Assembly: GCF_009727055.1 (NCBI RefSeq)
Contig: NC_052359.1
Location: forward strand, 22,974,501-23,038,500
Reading direction: 5' to 3'
Source: Benincasa hispida
Lineage: Eukaryota; Streptophyta; Magnoliopsida; Cucurbitales; Cucurbitaceae
Length of the DNA: 64,000 nucleotides
Part shown: piece by piece, positions 1-10,802 of the stretch
Layout of the letters: each line of letters starts with the position of its first letter
Numbering within the stretch: position 1 is the first letter of the stretch
Translations under genes and position numbers: made by a program
Notes under the pieces: generated by a model
The model's database searches: none
What the model saw: the letters and a program-made list of their open reading frames with translations, nothing else
Told to the model about the DNA's origin: nothing

Positions 1-1374
1 ATTCCCTAACGTTTGGGTAAGTAGAGAAATTTCTCCCTTAAAGGGTGATTTCGAGGCTTGAACAATGTGGCGCCACACCCTCTCTTGGCCCAAGAGGGGT
101 TTGGTCATAATTGGACTATGGCTTATTTTTCATTAAAGGGATAAGTGGTACTTAAAGAGTTAGATATAACTACAGGGGCAAAATAGTAATTTCAACCCAA
201 TTGTACTTACGAGCAATTTGTGAAGGGTCATTGCACTGTTGACTGGTTATATCCAATGAACAAAGAAATATATCTATAATGCAAAGAGTGCAGTTGTCAG
301 TCTTTAGTGGAGTGACCGACAGTTAATGGATGTTGAGTAATTTAATTAAAAAAGTTCAATTAATTATTCAAGTACCATTGGAGCTTCAATTTACAAGTTC
401 ATAAGGTCCCCTCCATAGCTCAACTAGGATTATTGAGAATTAATTTTGAATTAATTTGAATTGTTTAAACTAATTGAGGGAATTAATTATATATGTTATA
501 ATTAATTTAACTTAATTATATATGATATAATTAATATTAATGTATTTGAAACATTATAATATAATGTTTAATTGAGAGGAAATAAATATTTGAATATGAT
601 TCAAATATTAATTATATGAATGATTATATGAATGAGATTCACATAATTAAATTTAGTATAAATGCGATTTATATTAAATACCATACAAATATGAGAGAAA
701 TAAAACCATAGGTTATATTGTATTTGATACAATATAAACTATAAGTTATGTATTATATTTGATATAACGTATAGTTATGCATATATAAAATAAATTAGTT
801 ATACACACACACATATATAAATTTATTTATTAAATTAAATTCATTAATTTAATTTTAAAATTTAAAATTAAAGGAAGGAAGTTACAATTCTCTCCCTTAA
901 TTTTTTCTCATCAGATGCGGGAGTGGGGGTTACTAGGGGATGATCTTTTTCTTTCCAGTTTCTTATGAAAGTGGAGGTAGATCTCTTTTTTTCTCGCCTA
1001 CTGGATACATAGAAAGAAAAAATCCTCTCTCTAAAAAATAAACTCTCTCCCTCTCCTAAAAATCTCAGAGCCCACACACTCTTGAGTATTCTCTTGTCTT
1101 ATAGAGAACACAAAGATAACTCTTGTGGTGGTGACATTTTTTTTTATTTGCTACATTTTTTTGGAGATTGTGTTTCCAAGAAGGTTCGTGACTGGTTCGA
1201 GGGAATCCGTGAAGAAATTGTTCATCAAGGTTAAAGTCACATTCTTCCTAAATCATATTCCCTCTTCAATTGTATTCTATAAATTTCTGAAATTTTGCAT
1301 AATTTTGTTATGTAAAATTTTTGTGCTATGGAAATAAAATTTGGGTCGATCCTCACTTCTGTTGCGGAACTTCA
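1..1374 (+). mobile_element. Ty1/copia LTR, 3' part (P)
   Basis: This is the downstream part of a long copia-type LTR whose start lies before the window. It carries landmarks shared with the other LTRs here: a 'caatgtggcgccacaccctc' block near 64, 'ctacaggggcaaaa' near 170, 'gtctttagtggagtgacc' near 300, then a very AT-rich stretch (430..860). It ends near 'cggaacttca' at 1374, followed by unrelated gypsy sequence. A donor-like AAG|GT lies at 1229..1231, the position where most other copies also have one. No coding potential is seen; small reading frames inside it are chance. Confidence 0.75.
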
Positions 1375-1663
1375 CAGTTCTTCATCTGCACCTTTCAACT
1401 TTCCAAATAAATCAGTATTTGTCACACGTGAGGATCAATCCTATCTTGAAGGGTACTAGACTCACCCTCAGATGTAGCCTCCTGTACTACTAAATTCTTG
1501 GTAGGGTCACGATCTCCATCCACTATTTGCTTACTCAGTTTGCCACTTCTTCTCGATATCCTTCCTAAGATAATATTCAAATATTGGGGACACATTACAT
1601 CATTTACATGTCCTAATCTAATGTATGAGTCTAATTCTAAAATCTTATGCTCTAATACCGACT
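1375..1663 (-). mobile_element. Ty3/gypsy leader / gag 5' scrap
   Basis: The stretch lies between a copia LTR end and a gypsy-type LTR boundary. A degenerate minus-strand primer binding site is seen at 1649..1661 (gctctaataccga on plus, compare gctctgatacca at 38993..39004), so the element reads leftward and this is its leader and possibly the start of gag. Phrases such as a 'cctcctgtactactaaattc' block resemble the leader of gypsy element K in position only. No usable reading frame remains. The assignment rests on the primer site and the layout. Confidence 0.45.
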
Positions 1664-2291
1664 TGTTACACCCCTCCTAAAATCCATTTCTATCCTAGGA
1701 GAAGACGTGAAAACAAATGATGTCAACCCTCTTATGACATCAATTGCCCATCCTTAAGTCTCAACCTATTCAACAAAATCTTAAGCGCCTGATAAGCAGT
1801 TATAAACTTTTATCTCTTCAAACTAAAACATTCAAGGCAGTTTAAACAGATGCCAACTTATACATACAAACAGTAAACAACTCATATCCAGATTGTGATC
1901 CAAATTCCAAATTATTCTAGGTCCCTAATATATATGTGAAGGGCAACGGTTAACAAAATAACTTAGCAACCTAAGTTTCACTTCACTTTAACCCTTGCAC
2001 TTTGGGTGGCAGACTAGTAAAACAGTTATCCTCTAGGGTTTTGACTGCTACCTGAGAAAAAGAAAATATTGGAAAGAATAAGCTACTAGCCCAGTGAGTG
2101 ACTACCATAAAACATACTTAATTAACATCAAATAAACATCGAATTCCTTAAAAGCTTCAGGGTTTAAAACAATTAAACTCATATATAATAAAACATGTAA
2201 AACATTCAAACCCTGAAAACTCAAACATCAACATTTGAAAACCCTCATCATTCATCCTTAGTTGAGAGAGAGCCCTTTTGTTCGATCCCTC
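1664..2291 (-). mobile_element. Ty3/gypsy-type LTR (partial)
   Basis: It begins TGTTACACCCC two bases after the degenerate reverse primer site, as K's LTR begins TGTAATGACCC after its own site. It runs about 630 bases and is cut by the TGTTGGG start of copia element A at 2292. There is no coding potential. The family is inferred from the boundary only; the right LTR terminus is not seen. Confidence 0.45.
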
Positions 2292-2922
2292 TGTTGGGTT
2301 GTATGTCCTAAAACTTGCAGTTTATAAAATTAAACATATTTTATTTGCAATAAAGATGTTATTGAGGTTTATTCAATAAAACTATTATTGAATATGTAAA
2401 TTGCATTTATAAAAACTAAATCCAATAAATTAAGAACCATGGCTATTACATGAGTACTTGGGCTTGTGGAGACATAAGAATTGATCAAGTTCGAGTAGAT
2501 AGCCAAAACGGTCTATAGTATACGAATAAGGTTGGGTACCTTATTTCCAAAAACACTATCGGATGCGGTCCACTTTTTATTTAGTACAAACGATGTGATC
2601 CTTAATCATTCATGTAGAGACATATGAGTGGAGGCATCCTATGAAAAGAGTTTGTATAAGACTGGACCAAGAAATAAGTCACTCTTACTTTATAACGCTG
2701 TTTACTATTAAAGACTGACTATTTCAAAGAGTTGACCTAGGTAACTTGACCTTAATCCGGAGCTAACTATGAACTCCTATTCATTCGGGATTATCCTTAG
2801 ATTATCATAGGTAAGGGTTGACGCAACAGCATCGGCTTAACAAGCCTCCCATTTCAGGGATAAGACCGGATAGATAGCTGGGGACATAAGGTGCAAGATG
2901 AAATTCACTTCTACCCGCTTTT
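2292..2922 (+). mobile_element. Copia element A, 5' LTR, first part
   Basis: It starts TGTTGGGTTGTATGTCC, nearly identical to the 3' LTR of A at 19249 (same 'gatgttattgagg', 'atagccaaaacggtctat' and 'aaggttgggtacc' blocks). It breaks off at 'ctacccgctttt' and resumes at 6852 with 'cttttaggatagtag'. The unbroken order is visible at 22896..22920 in LTR C. The break is caused by element E. Confidence 0.85.
2918..2922. repeat. Target-site duplication of E, left
   Basis: CTTTT, repeated exactly at 6852..6856 on the other side of element E. Five bases is the usual duplication length for Ty1/copia integration. Confidence 0.85.
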
Positions 2923-4954
2923 TGAAGGATCTTATACCGAGAGTTCCATGAGCGTGTTCAGATCGCTCCGATTTCACAATGACCGAAATACAAATGATAT
3001 ACATTCAACACATACAGTTATGCACATAAATCACATATGCTCAGAACAAGATAAAATCATAAGGGATAGAATTCCGTACCAGTTGAAGACTATCTTCAAA
3101 CTACGAAACTCCAACGCAGTGGATCTCTCCAACATATCTACTAACACCCGGCGGGAATGTCGATTGCAACAACACGATCAACACGAACACGAACGCCACA
3201 GCGGGGACGACACCACCATTAATGAACTTGGTTATCCTCGGAGTGAAAACCTAAAGAGTGGGCTTTGGTGAGTTTGGTAGAGGACGGAGGACAACGAGTT
3301 ATGTAGACGATAAGCAAGTGAGAGATAATATAGTGCTATCATATAACAGAAATGCTTATCGCATAGAGGAGCTACATGATCGTGTATGAAAGGCTGAACG
3401 ATCGTTTAGGAAAATCGTATATGATCGTTTAGAGAAATTGTGAGGTAGATGATCGTTTAGACGGAAGAGCTACTATCGTATATGCTCTCGGGCGATCGTT
3501 TCACAAATTCTTTTGGGCAGTCGAAGAAATATTGAATTCAAGATACAAAATGAAAACCTCTTTTCATTTTTAACCCATCGGCTACCATAACCGACGATGC
3601 CCACTACCCATGTCCGAACGTGGAAAAATTGGTTAGTTATCATATAATTAATCAATTAATTAATTAATAAATATAATCATATTATATTTATATCTTATAG
3701 TTTGATACCACATATCTACTATAAAATTTCCTCTACTTGATATAAATCATATTTATATCTAATTTCCTCCAAAATAATGTATCTCATATATTTAGCCAAC
3801 TATATCATATATAATTAACCAATCCAATTATATTATATAATTGAACTTCCTCTTGTCAATTTGAACATTTCAAATTAACCCAAACACTGGTTCTCGACTT
3901 TATCTTAGCTACACAGGGGACCTAATGGACTTGTGGCTTGAAGCTCCAACGGTACGTGAATAGCTAACTAAACTCTTTAGCCATGAGATACACCATCCGT
4001 TAACTGTCAGTGATTCCATTAAAGACCAATAGTTGAACTCTTCTTACCACAGATATATTTCTGTGTCCATCGGATATAACCAATCATGAGTACGATGCCC
4101 TTCACAGATGCTCGTAAGTACAGTTGGGCCAATTTACCATTTTTCCCCTGTAGTTACATCTCATTCCTTAAGTACCACTGATTCCTCTAATGAACAATAC
4201 AACTTAGTCCAACTATATGTGAACACCTCTCGGGCCAAGAGAAGGTGTTGTGGCATCGTTCAAGCTTGGAATCAACCTTAAGGAAGCCATCTATCTACTT
4301 ACCCTACCTTGGGGAAGGAATGATTTCATCTTGTGTAGCTGAGTCCAGCTCCCAAATCAAACGAATCCTCAAAATGGTAGGTTTGAATCGGCGACCTGGC
4401 CACTCGCACCCATACAAATCAAAGGACCGCTCTCAATGGTAGGAGTTCCAACTCACCTCAGGATTAAGGTCATGTTACCTATGGTCATCTTAGTGGAGTG
4501 AAGTCTCTGTCATGAACGGTGTTATATAACGAGATGTTAACACTTCGTGGTCAAGTATTATACAAACTCTTTGTAGAGGACGCCCCCGCTTGCATGTCCC
4601 CAACATGAACGATCAGGATTAGACCATCTATGACAAGTCACAACATTGTGACCATTCCAAAATGCGGGCCGCGTCGTAGCGTTGACCAGGATAAGGTTTC
4701 CTCCTTTATCCATATACTACAGACCATTGGTTATCACTCAAGACATGATCCATTGTATGTCACCACATACGTGCTTGAGTCACATACAGATAACCAGGGA
4801 TTTTATGTTTATTGGTTTGTCGTAAAGCAAATAAAACATTTAACCGAGAAAAATATAAGATGTGAAGTAAATATCATATATTAACAACACAAGTATTCGT
4901 ATATTACTATTTACAAACTACAGAACACGAGACTTTAGGGCATCAACCCCAAAA
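2923..4954 (-). mobile_element. 3' LTR of copia element E
   Basis: A 2.03 kb LTR reading leftward. Its start (plus ccccaaaa at 4947..4954) is a worn form of the usual TGTTGGGG, and it follows a purine tract after the pol stop. It contains the standard LTR blocks in reverse, such as 'ctgtagttacatct' near 4150 and 'gggccaagag' near 4233. An ACGATCGT motif cluster sits at about 3370..3510. No gene is seen inside. Confidence 0.85.
3370..3510. repeat. Degenerate ACGATCGT motif cluster (LTR E)
   Basis: At least five imperfect copies of a 14-16 base unit around the palindrome ACGATCGT (e.g. 'gaacgatcgtttagg', 'gatgatcgtttaga', 'gggcgatcgtttcac') with spacers of 10 to 30 bases. The same motif clusters recur at about 23300, 26580, 33030, 50330, 53470 and 63330. 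Confidence 0.7.
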
Positions 4955-5053
4955 ATCTCCACTTGTCCTAAGCGAAGTGGTGTACAAAAACTTAGTACAA
5001 AACAATAAACTAGGGCAAAAGCCCAATACTAGAAAATCTCCCACTTTCCTAGT

Positions 5054-6480
5054 TCAACCACGGGCGATCCTGTAGACCCATGCTTCGTAGGTGACCTCAA
5101 ACACTGTAGCCGTGAGAGCCTTCGTAAACGGGTCAGCAACATTATGCTCCGAAGCGATTTGTGTGATGATTACGTCCCTCATGCACTATCTCGCAGATCA
5201 GATGATACTTTCACTCTATGTGTTTGTCTGCCTATGACTCCTTAGCTTCTTGGAGTTTGCCACTGCCCACTATTATCTCAATAGAGGGTAATGGGGCTAG
5301 ACCTATCTAGAACAACTTTCAGGTCTGTCAAGTACTTCCTGAGCCAGACGACCTTCTTAACAACTTCACAAGCCGCTACGTACTCCACCTCCATAGTGGA
5401 ATCGACGATGCACCCCTGCTTAGTGCTCCGCCACACTACAAATCTCCATTAAGAGTAAAGACTGACCCTAATATGGACTTGCGAGAGTCCTTATCAATTT
5501 GAAAGTCAGAATCCATGTTCCTGTAAGGATCAAATCCCTTGAACATACATGAGCATATAGTCTCGTTTTCTCGCAGATACTTGAGGATGTTCTTCACTGT
5601 GGTCTAGTGACCTTGGCCTAGGTTAGACTGATACCTACTGACTATGCCCACAACGTAGTAGATATCTGGACGAGTACAGAGTATTTCATACATCAAACTG
5701 CCAACAACAGACGCATATAGGACTCGTTTCATCTCCTAACCTCTTAGGCATCTTAGGATACATTTCCTTAGACAAAGTACTCCATGACTGAATGGCAGTT
5801 AGGACCCTTTTGGAGTCCTGCATCGAGTACTTGAGTAACATCTTGTCAATGTATGATGCCTGAGACAGTGCTAGCACTTGTTCTTACGATCCGAAAGATC
5901 TGTATACCTAGAACAAACTGAGCCTCTCCCAAATCTTTCATTTGGAATTGGGTCGCTAGCCAGTTCTTAACTACAGTTAGTAGACCTACATTATTCCCAA
6001 TGAGTAGGATATCGTCTACATACAACACTAAGAAGACTACTGAAGCGTTGATGATCTTCTTGTAGACACAAGGTTCATTAACATTTTGTCAAAGCCATAT
6101 GACTTGATTGCAGTATCAAACCGTATGTTTCCAAGATCGAGACGCCTGTTTCAGTCCATAAATGGACCGATTCAGTTTGCAAACCTTTTGCTCTTGACTT
6201 TGGGCATTATGAATCCCTCAGGCTGCACCATATAAATGGTCTCCTCAAGATTGCCCTTTAGAAAGACCGTTTTGACGTCCATTTGCTAGATCTCATAATT
6301 ATAATAAACTGCAATGGACAGAAGGATGTGGATCGACTTTACATGGCAACAGGTGAGAAACTCTTTCATAGTCGACTCCCTCTACTTGGAGTAACCCTTT
6401 GCCACAAGTCGACTCCCTCTACAAGATCTCAATACTGAGTGAAGTACATCGACTCCATCTCGAGATCCATGGCCTTGACC
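5054..6480 (-). pseudogene. Copia pol remnant: reverse transcriptase and RNase H (E)
   Basis: The 3' end of a copia polyprotein. Reading leftward, it begins at the 'AMDLEMESMY' block of RT at about 6480. A piece of roughly 90 bases is missing near 6400, where the frame jumps straight to the 'SFSPVAM' block. Frames then include the catalytic YVDD (in 'LYVDDILLIGN', near 6015..6028), 'FQMKDLGEAQFVLG', and the RNase H end 'ADPFTKALTATVF' with a TGA stop at 5054..5056. Several frameshifts and stops break it (for example the frame ends shortly after the YVDD block), so no protein can be made. An intact RT would reverse transcribe the element RNA from a tRNA primer. The family is certain from motif order, and decay is directly visible. 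Confidence 0.9.
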
Positions 6481-6481
6481 T

Positions 6482-6851
6482 CGCTTGCATGTCCCCAACA
6501 CGAATGATCAGGATGGACATCTGTGACAAGTCACAACACTTGTGACCATTCCAAAAAAGCGGGCCGCGTCCATAGCGTTACACGGATAGGTTTTCCTTCT
6601 TTATCCATATACTACAGACCATTTTGGTTATCACTCAAGCATGATCCACTTGTATGTCACCACATACATGCTTGAGTCACATACAGATAACCAGGGATTT
6701 TATGTTTATTGGTTTGTCGTAAAGCAAATAAAAACATTTAACCGAGCAAAATACAAGATGTGAAGTAATATCATATATTAACAACATAAGTGTTCGTATA
6801 TACTATTTACAAAACTCACAAGACCCGAGACTGTAGGGCATCAACCCAACA
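6482..6851 (-). mobile_element. 5' LTR fragment of copia element E
   Basis: The first 370 bases of the LTR, a close copy of 4588..4954 ('cttgcatgtccccaacac', 'acagataaccagggatttta' and so on). It ends in intact CCCAACA next to the CTTTT duplication. The rest of the 5' LTR was lost in the deletion that fused it to RT. Confidence 0.88.
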
Positions 6852-8171
6852 CTTTTAGGATAGTAGGAGGTTGTTCCATTAAGTACTGACCTCTGAATCT
6901 TAGAACAAGGGGTTTCACCCTCTCATTGGCCTGAGAGGGACTCGGTTGGTGAATGGAATGGCAAACCAATTGTCATTAGAGCATCGGTGGGACTTAAGGA
7001 GCAAGATGTAATCTCGAGGATAAAAAAAACTTTTGACCTAGCCGTTATTTACGAACAACCTGTGGAGGGTCTATTTACTGATTATGGTTAATAAGGTGGA
7101 CAGAAATATATCTGTAGAGAGGGAAGTGCAAACTAAAGCTTTAGTGGAGTGACCCGATAGTTTACGAATGTTGATTAATTTGGTTTAAAGAGTTTTAGCT
7201 AATTAATTTTCAGATCGTTAGAGCCGATGATCTGTAGGTCCATAGGTTCCCTACTAGCTTATAAATGGATTGAACCTTAGAATAGAGTGATGAGTAAATT
7301 TGAAGCGTTCAAAATTGTATTAAGGGAATAAAGTAATTATATAACGATATAATTACACGTTTTATTTATCGAATTAACGAAATTGGAGAATTGGATAATA
7401 TTTAAATTTGATTTAATAATTAATTACATGAATAGAGATTTATGTATTAGGAATTGATTGTTTAATTAATTTAATATTTGATAGATAAATTATAAATTAA
7501 ATTAAATAGTTTAATTAATTATTTAGAAATTATTTTATAAAAAAATTAATTTGGTTAAAATTAATTTTACAATTTTTTTTTTCCAAATTTTGAAATTTGA
7601 TTTTCAAAATTATTTTTTAGTTAAAAAATTCAATTTTGAAATTTGGATTTCAATTTAAATATTTATTTCTAATTCAAATAAAATGGAAATTTTTTTTGTG
7701 GTTTATCCCACTTTCAACACTTAAATTCCACTTTAATTTTGACCTACTTGGTGTCACAGAGGTCATGCAATTACTTTCTATGATAAAGTTGAATAAATCC
7801 AGTTGAAATGGCCGAGAATCATGGGCATGTAAAGTGAAATTTTTGTTGTTTTTGGAAAGGGAAGTGTTCTTCAACTCAAACTAGAAAAAACCAGTCTTTT
7901 CTCCATAAAATTCCCTAAAATTCCTACTCATGTTGGAATCCCACCTTCCAATCTAAGGTCCCTAGAGGTAGCCAGAGAAGAGTCAAGTGGTGGTCTAAAG
8001 CATTTAGAGAGGAATTCAAGCTGAATTTGAAGATTTAAAGAGTTCAACAAAGGTAAATTTTCAAGAAACTACTTGTAGTTAATGAACAGGCTTTATTAGT
8101 TGCTAAAATTTGATAGAATTAGAGTGCTTAACATCCAAATTGTTTAAGCTAATTGGCATGCTACTCCATCA
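6852..8171 (+). mobile_element. Copia element A, 5' LTR, second part
   Basis: This continues LTR A after E. The first five bases are the right copy of the CTTTT duplication. Blocks match 19867..20576 of the 3' LTR ('ctctcattggcctgagaggg', 'aaggagcaagatgtaatc', 'aacaacctgtggaggg'). A long AT-rich segment spans 7320..7680. It ends CCATCA, followed by two bases and the primer site. A donor-like AAAG|GTAAAT lies at 8050..8058. LTR length without E is about 1.95 kb. Confidence 0.82.
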
Positions 8172-8173
8172 GT

Positions 8174-8185
8174 TTGTATCAAAGC
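8174..8185 (+). other. Primer binding site of element A (tRNA-iMet type, worn)
   Basis: TTGTATCAAAGC, two mismatches from TGGTATCAGAGC, the complement of the 3' end of plant initiator tRNA-Met used by most copia elements. It lies two bases after the LTR end CCATCA, as at 53125 in element I. Confidence 0.65.
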
Positions 8186-8809
8186 ATGAATTAAGCACTA
8201 AATTCGTGTTAATTTTAGTTTGGTTGGTGATTTTCATAGGTTGTATGAAAATGGGAGTTGATATGGATAATTCAGTTTTGCATCAGAATTATCTTCAATT
8301 AAGTGTTAATTGTGTAAATGGCTCTTTGTTTATGGGCCTTAATGTGTGATTAAGTGTTTGTAAATTTGTTAGAGTCAATAGAGTTGCATTAGGCTGTAAT
8401 TGAAGAAAGAAGCAAGAAAGTCAGTAGCAGAAACTTGGAATTGAAGCTACTGCAATGCAGCGTTGTAACGTTGCCTGTAGGGCATTTGCAACGCTGTTAT
8501 TCAGACAGATCGTGATTAGAAATGCTGGGATGGAAGTGTTGCAAACGCTATTCATCCCAGGCCCAGAATGTACGAACATGACCTGACTGACGGTTTAAGT
8601 GAACTGATTCGGTCGGTTCGGGTCTTGAATGATTGGTTTTAGCCCGTTTTTGCACCATTCAACCCTTTCTTTGGACCTTGAGTCCGAATTCGGACGATTC
8701 GGTCGTGAAGTCCAGAAGCTGTTTGAAATGGTTTCATTATTATATAATAATTTAAGGTTGGTTTACTTACTTAGAATGCCAAAACTGGCATGCCATATCA
8801 GTGTGTGTT
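8186..8809 (+). mobile_element. Element A leader, first part
   Basis: Untranslated leader between primer site and gag, interrupted by element F at 8810 and resuming at 14169. The block around 8580..8720 ('cggtcggttcgggtc', 'attcggacgattcggtcgtg') corresponds to the 'cccggttcacctgttccgaa' block seen in the leaders at 23580, 53795 and 63895. Reading frames here are short and have no recognisable domain. Confidence 0.6.
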
Positions 8810-10778
8810 TGATGGATGGGCAAAAATGCACATCATCTTAGGCGCTTTTTATTAGAATTATGAGGATTGTTAAGTGAAATATGCGCGGAATATGTTAGGA
8901 ATTCATGAGAAAATGAGTTTGTGTCGTTCGCATTAAAGAATCTCGGCTAACCCACTATTATGATATATTTATGCTTCAATTGTCTATCTTTGTAGCTAAC
9001 GCAGGAAAGCGACGGCAATATTCGGAAGCTGGGCTATACGCAAGAGCAACTGCATGCAGAGAATTTTTTCATCGAAAGGCGAACGCATACTTATGACGCA
9101 TGGATGTTGCGGCCATCAACCGCATGCGTCCATCCGTATAGAAGTTGTGATCGTCAAACGAATGCGGTAATCGCTGATGGGTGAGAATTGCGGTCGTGCA
9201 AGATTGGCTATATGATGATTAACCATAATAGAGGGATGAACGCAAGGTTGGGAGTGGAAACAATTGAACAGCATATCGCGAGAATCCAAAAGCATTGATG
9301 TTGAACATTTCACCTACCACGCTGTTAACAAACAGAGATTCAGAAAAGGACATCGCACCGCGAATTGTCAAAATCAGAGTAGGTCCAATTAATGTTTGTC
9401 GGCGATCAACTCTATAAATAGAAGTCGCTAGAGCATAATTTCATTTATCCAAGTTTCTACCTCGGTGGATCCTTGTGATCCAGACAAAAGCCGTAGAGAG
9501 AAAGCTTGAGAGTTCTTCATCTCCTTCATCCATTTCCGAAGTGACGACCCGGAAGCCTTCGCCGAAGTTATAAGCTCAGAGAGAGTCTGCTCCACCGCTC
9601 TTCCATGACACCACCGGTAGTCTTTGACCACACATCTCTGGAAGCAAGACATTGCTTCCAGCTAGCCTTTCCATTTCTTTATCTTTCCTTATATTGTATA
9701 TGTATTTACATTTTGGACTTAAGGAATTATACATTTTGTGATCAATGCATTTCTATATTTCCTTCGATTCCATCTCCATCTTCCTTTATTAGCATCCTTA
9801 ACTTTCATTGCATCACTTAGTGAGACTGTTAAAAGTATCACATACTTAATCTTGCCGGCATCGGAATATGAAGCATGTAAACAAACCAACGGGAGGTGTG
9901 CGTTGCATGAGTATTGTGAGAAAACCTTATTTTTCTTAGTGTGAAGCTGTAGCAATGCTTGTCTATAAGCGGACGCAATGCTCGTCTATTGAGTAAAGTC
10001 AGCAACAACTAACTGCCCGAGAATGGTAAGTAGTTGTCGCATTTAAGCAATTGTAAGCAAGTGTTCACTAGAGATAGGAATAATCTTACGTCAACCAGGC
10101 TTTTGCGGTTACCTTGTCTTATGCATGCGTCCATCACACCTTTAGAGCTACTCGAGAGAGAGTCTAAGAAAGAACCTAAGACTTGAGAGAGCTAGGTTAG
10201 GAATCGAGGTCGAGAAGAGCTAGAATTAAGATCGCATAAGCAAGAATGGAGACTTAGGAATAAAGTTCTGTTTGCTATTACAAATCATGTGCATTGCATC
10301 GGGGGTGTATGCATGATCGCATTAGTTTTCATTTGGCTAGGGGTTGCCCTTGCAGTTAAGCTTAGGGTTGCGATTGAAGATATCCTTACATTTTATCTAT
10401 TTTTCCATGCATTTTACTACGCATCACAGTTGTCGTGTCTCTACCTCTTCATTCATACTTCCACTGCTTTGTCTGTGAGTTAGGAGTAGGAGTAAGTTGT
10501 AGCTTAAAACCCCCATCTTCTTTTATTCATCCACCGCACAACACATTACCGCATACAGTTAGCTATAAGTGCTGAGTTTGACCTCGGATCAACCGAGAAA
10601 CTTGCGTTCTCGTATATCTTGCGAGAGCGTAAGAAAACTTGTGACAGGAACGCATGGCCATCGCATATCAAGAAGTAACGCATCTTTTCTTCCAATGTGC
10701 AATGACACAATGCATGAGAAACCAACACATAACCTAAGACATGCATCGCATATTGCGTTCACCTAATTTAAGTCATCA
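8810..10778 (+). mobile_element. 5' LTR of element F
   Basis: 1969 bases, matching 12249..14168 along its full length with scattered substitutions and small indels. For example 'aggattgttaagtgaaatatg' occurs at 8862 and 12300, and 'gcttttgcggttaccttg' at 10100 and 13494. A TATA box lies at 9413..9420. CG-containing motifs such as 'gcatgcg' and 'gaacgcat' are frequent, unlike the AT-rich copia LTRs around it. Confidence 0.88.
9413..9420 (+). promoter_or_regulatory. TATA box in LTR of F
   Basis: TATAAATA in 'actctataaatagaag', conserved at the same LTR position at 12826..12833 and 54915..54922. It is likely the core promoter of the LTR, placing the RNA start around 9445. Confidence 0.65.
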
Positions 10779-10784
10779 AGTTTT

Positions 10785-10802
10785 TGGCGCTGTTGTCGGG
10801 GA
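10785..10802 (+). other. Primer binding site of element F (tRNA-Asp type)
   Basis: TGGCGCTGTTGTCGGGGA, six bases after the LTR end GTCATCA. It differs at two positions from TGGCGCCGTTGCCGGGGA, the site typical of plant Athila/Tat gypsy elements. This is the main evidence for the lineage, since no coding region remains. Confidence 0.8.

Larger units (their letters stand above)
2923..6851 (-). mobile_element. Deleted Ty1/copia element E nested in LTR of A
   Basis: A 3.9 kb insertion bounded by the 5-base duplication CTTTT, beginning TGAAGG and ending CCCAACA on plus, i.e. TGTTGGG...TTCA on its own minus strand. In its own direction it holds a 370-base piece of 5' LTR (6851..6482), the end of pol (6480..5054), a short tail with a purine tract (around 4955..4980) and a complete 3' LTR (4954..2923). 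The rest of the 5' LTR, primer site, leader, gag, protease and integrase are missing. The deletion joins the LTR directly to RT at about 6481. The precise duplication shows that it entered as a retrotransposon and was deleted later. Confidence 0.88.

Noticed and set aside
2891..3271. 126-codon plus-strand frame
   Set aside because: It crosses the junction between LTR A and reverse LTR E and reads the antisense of LTR sequence.
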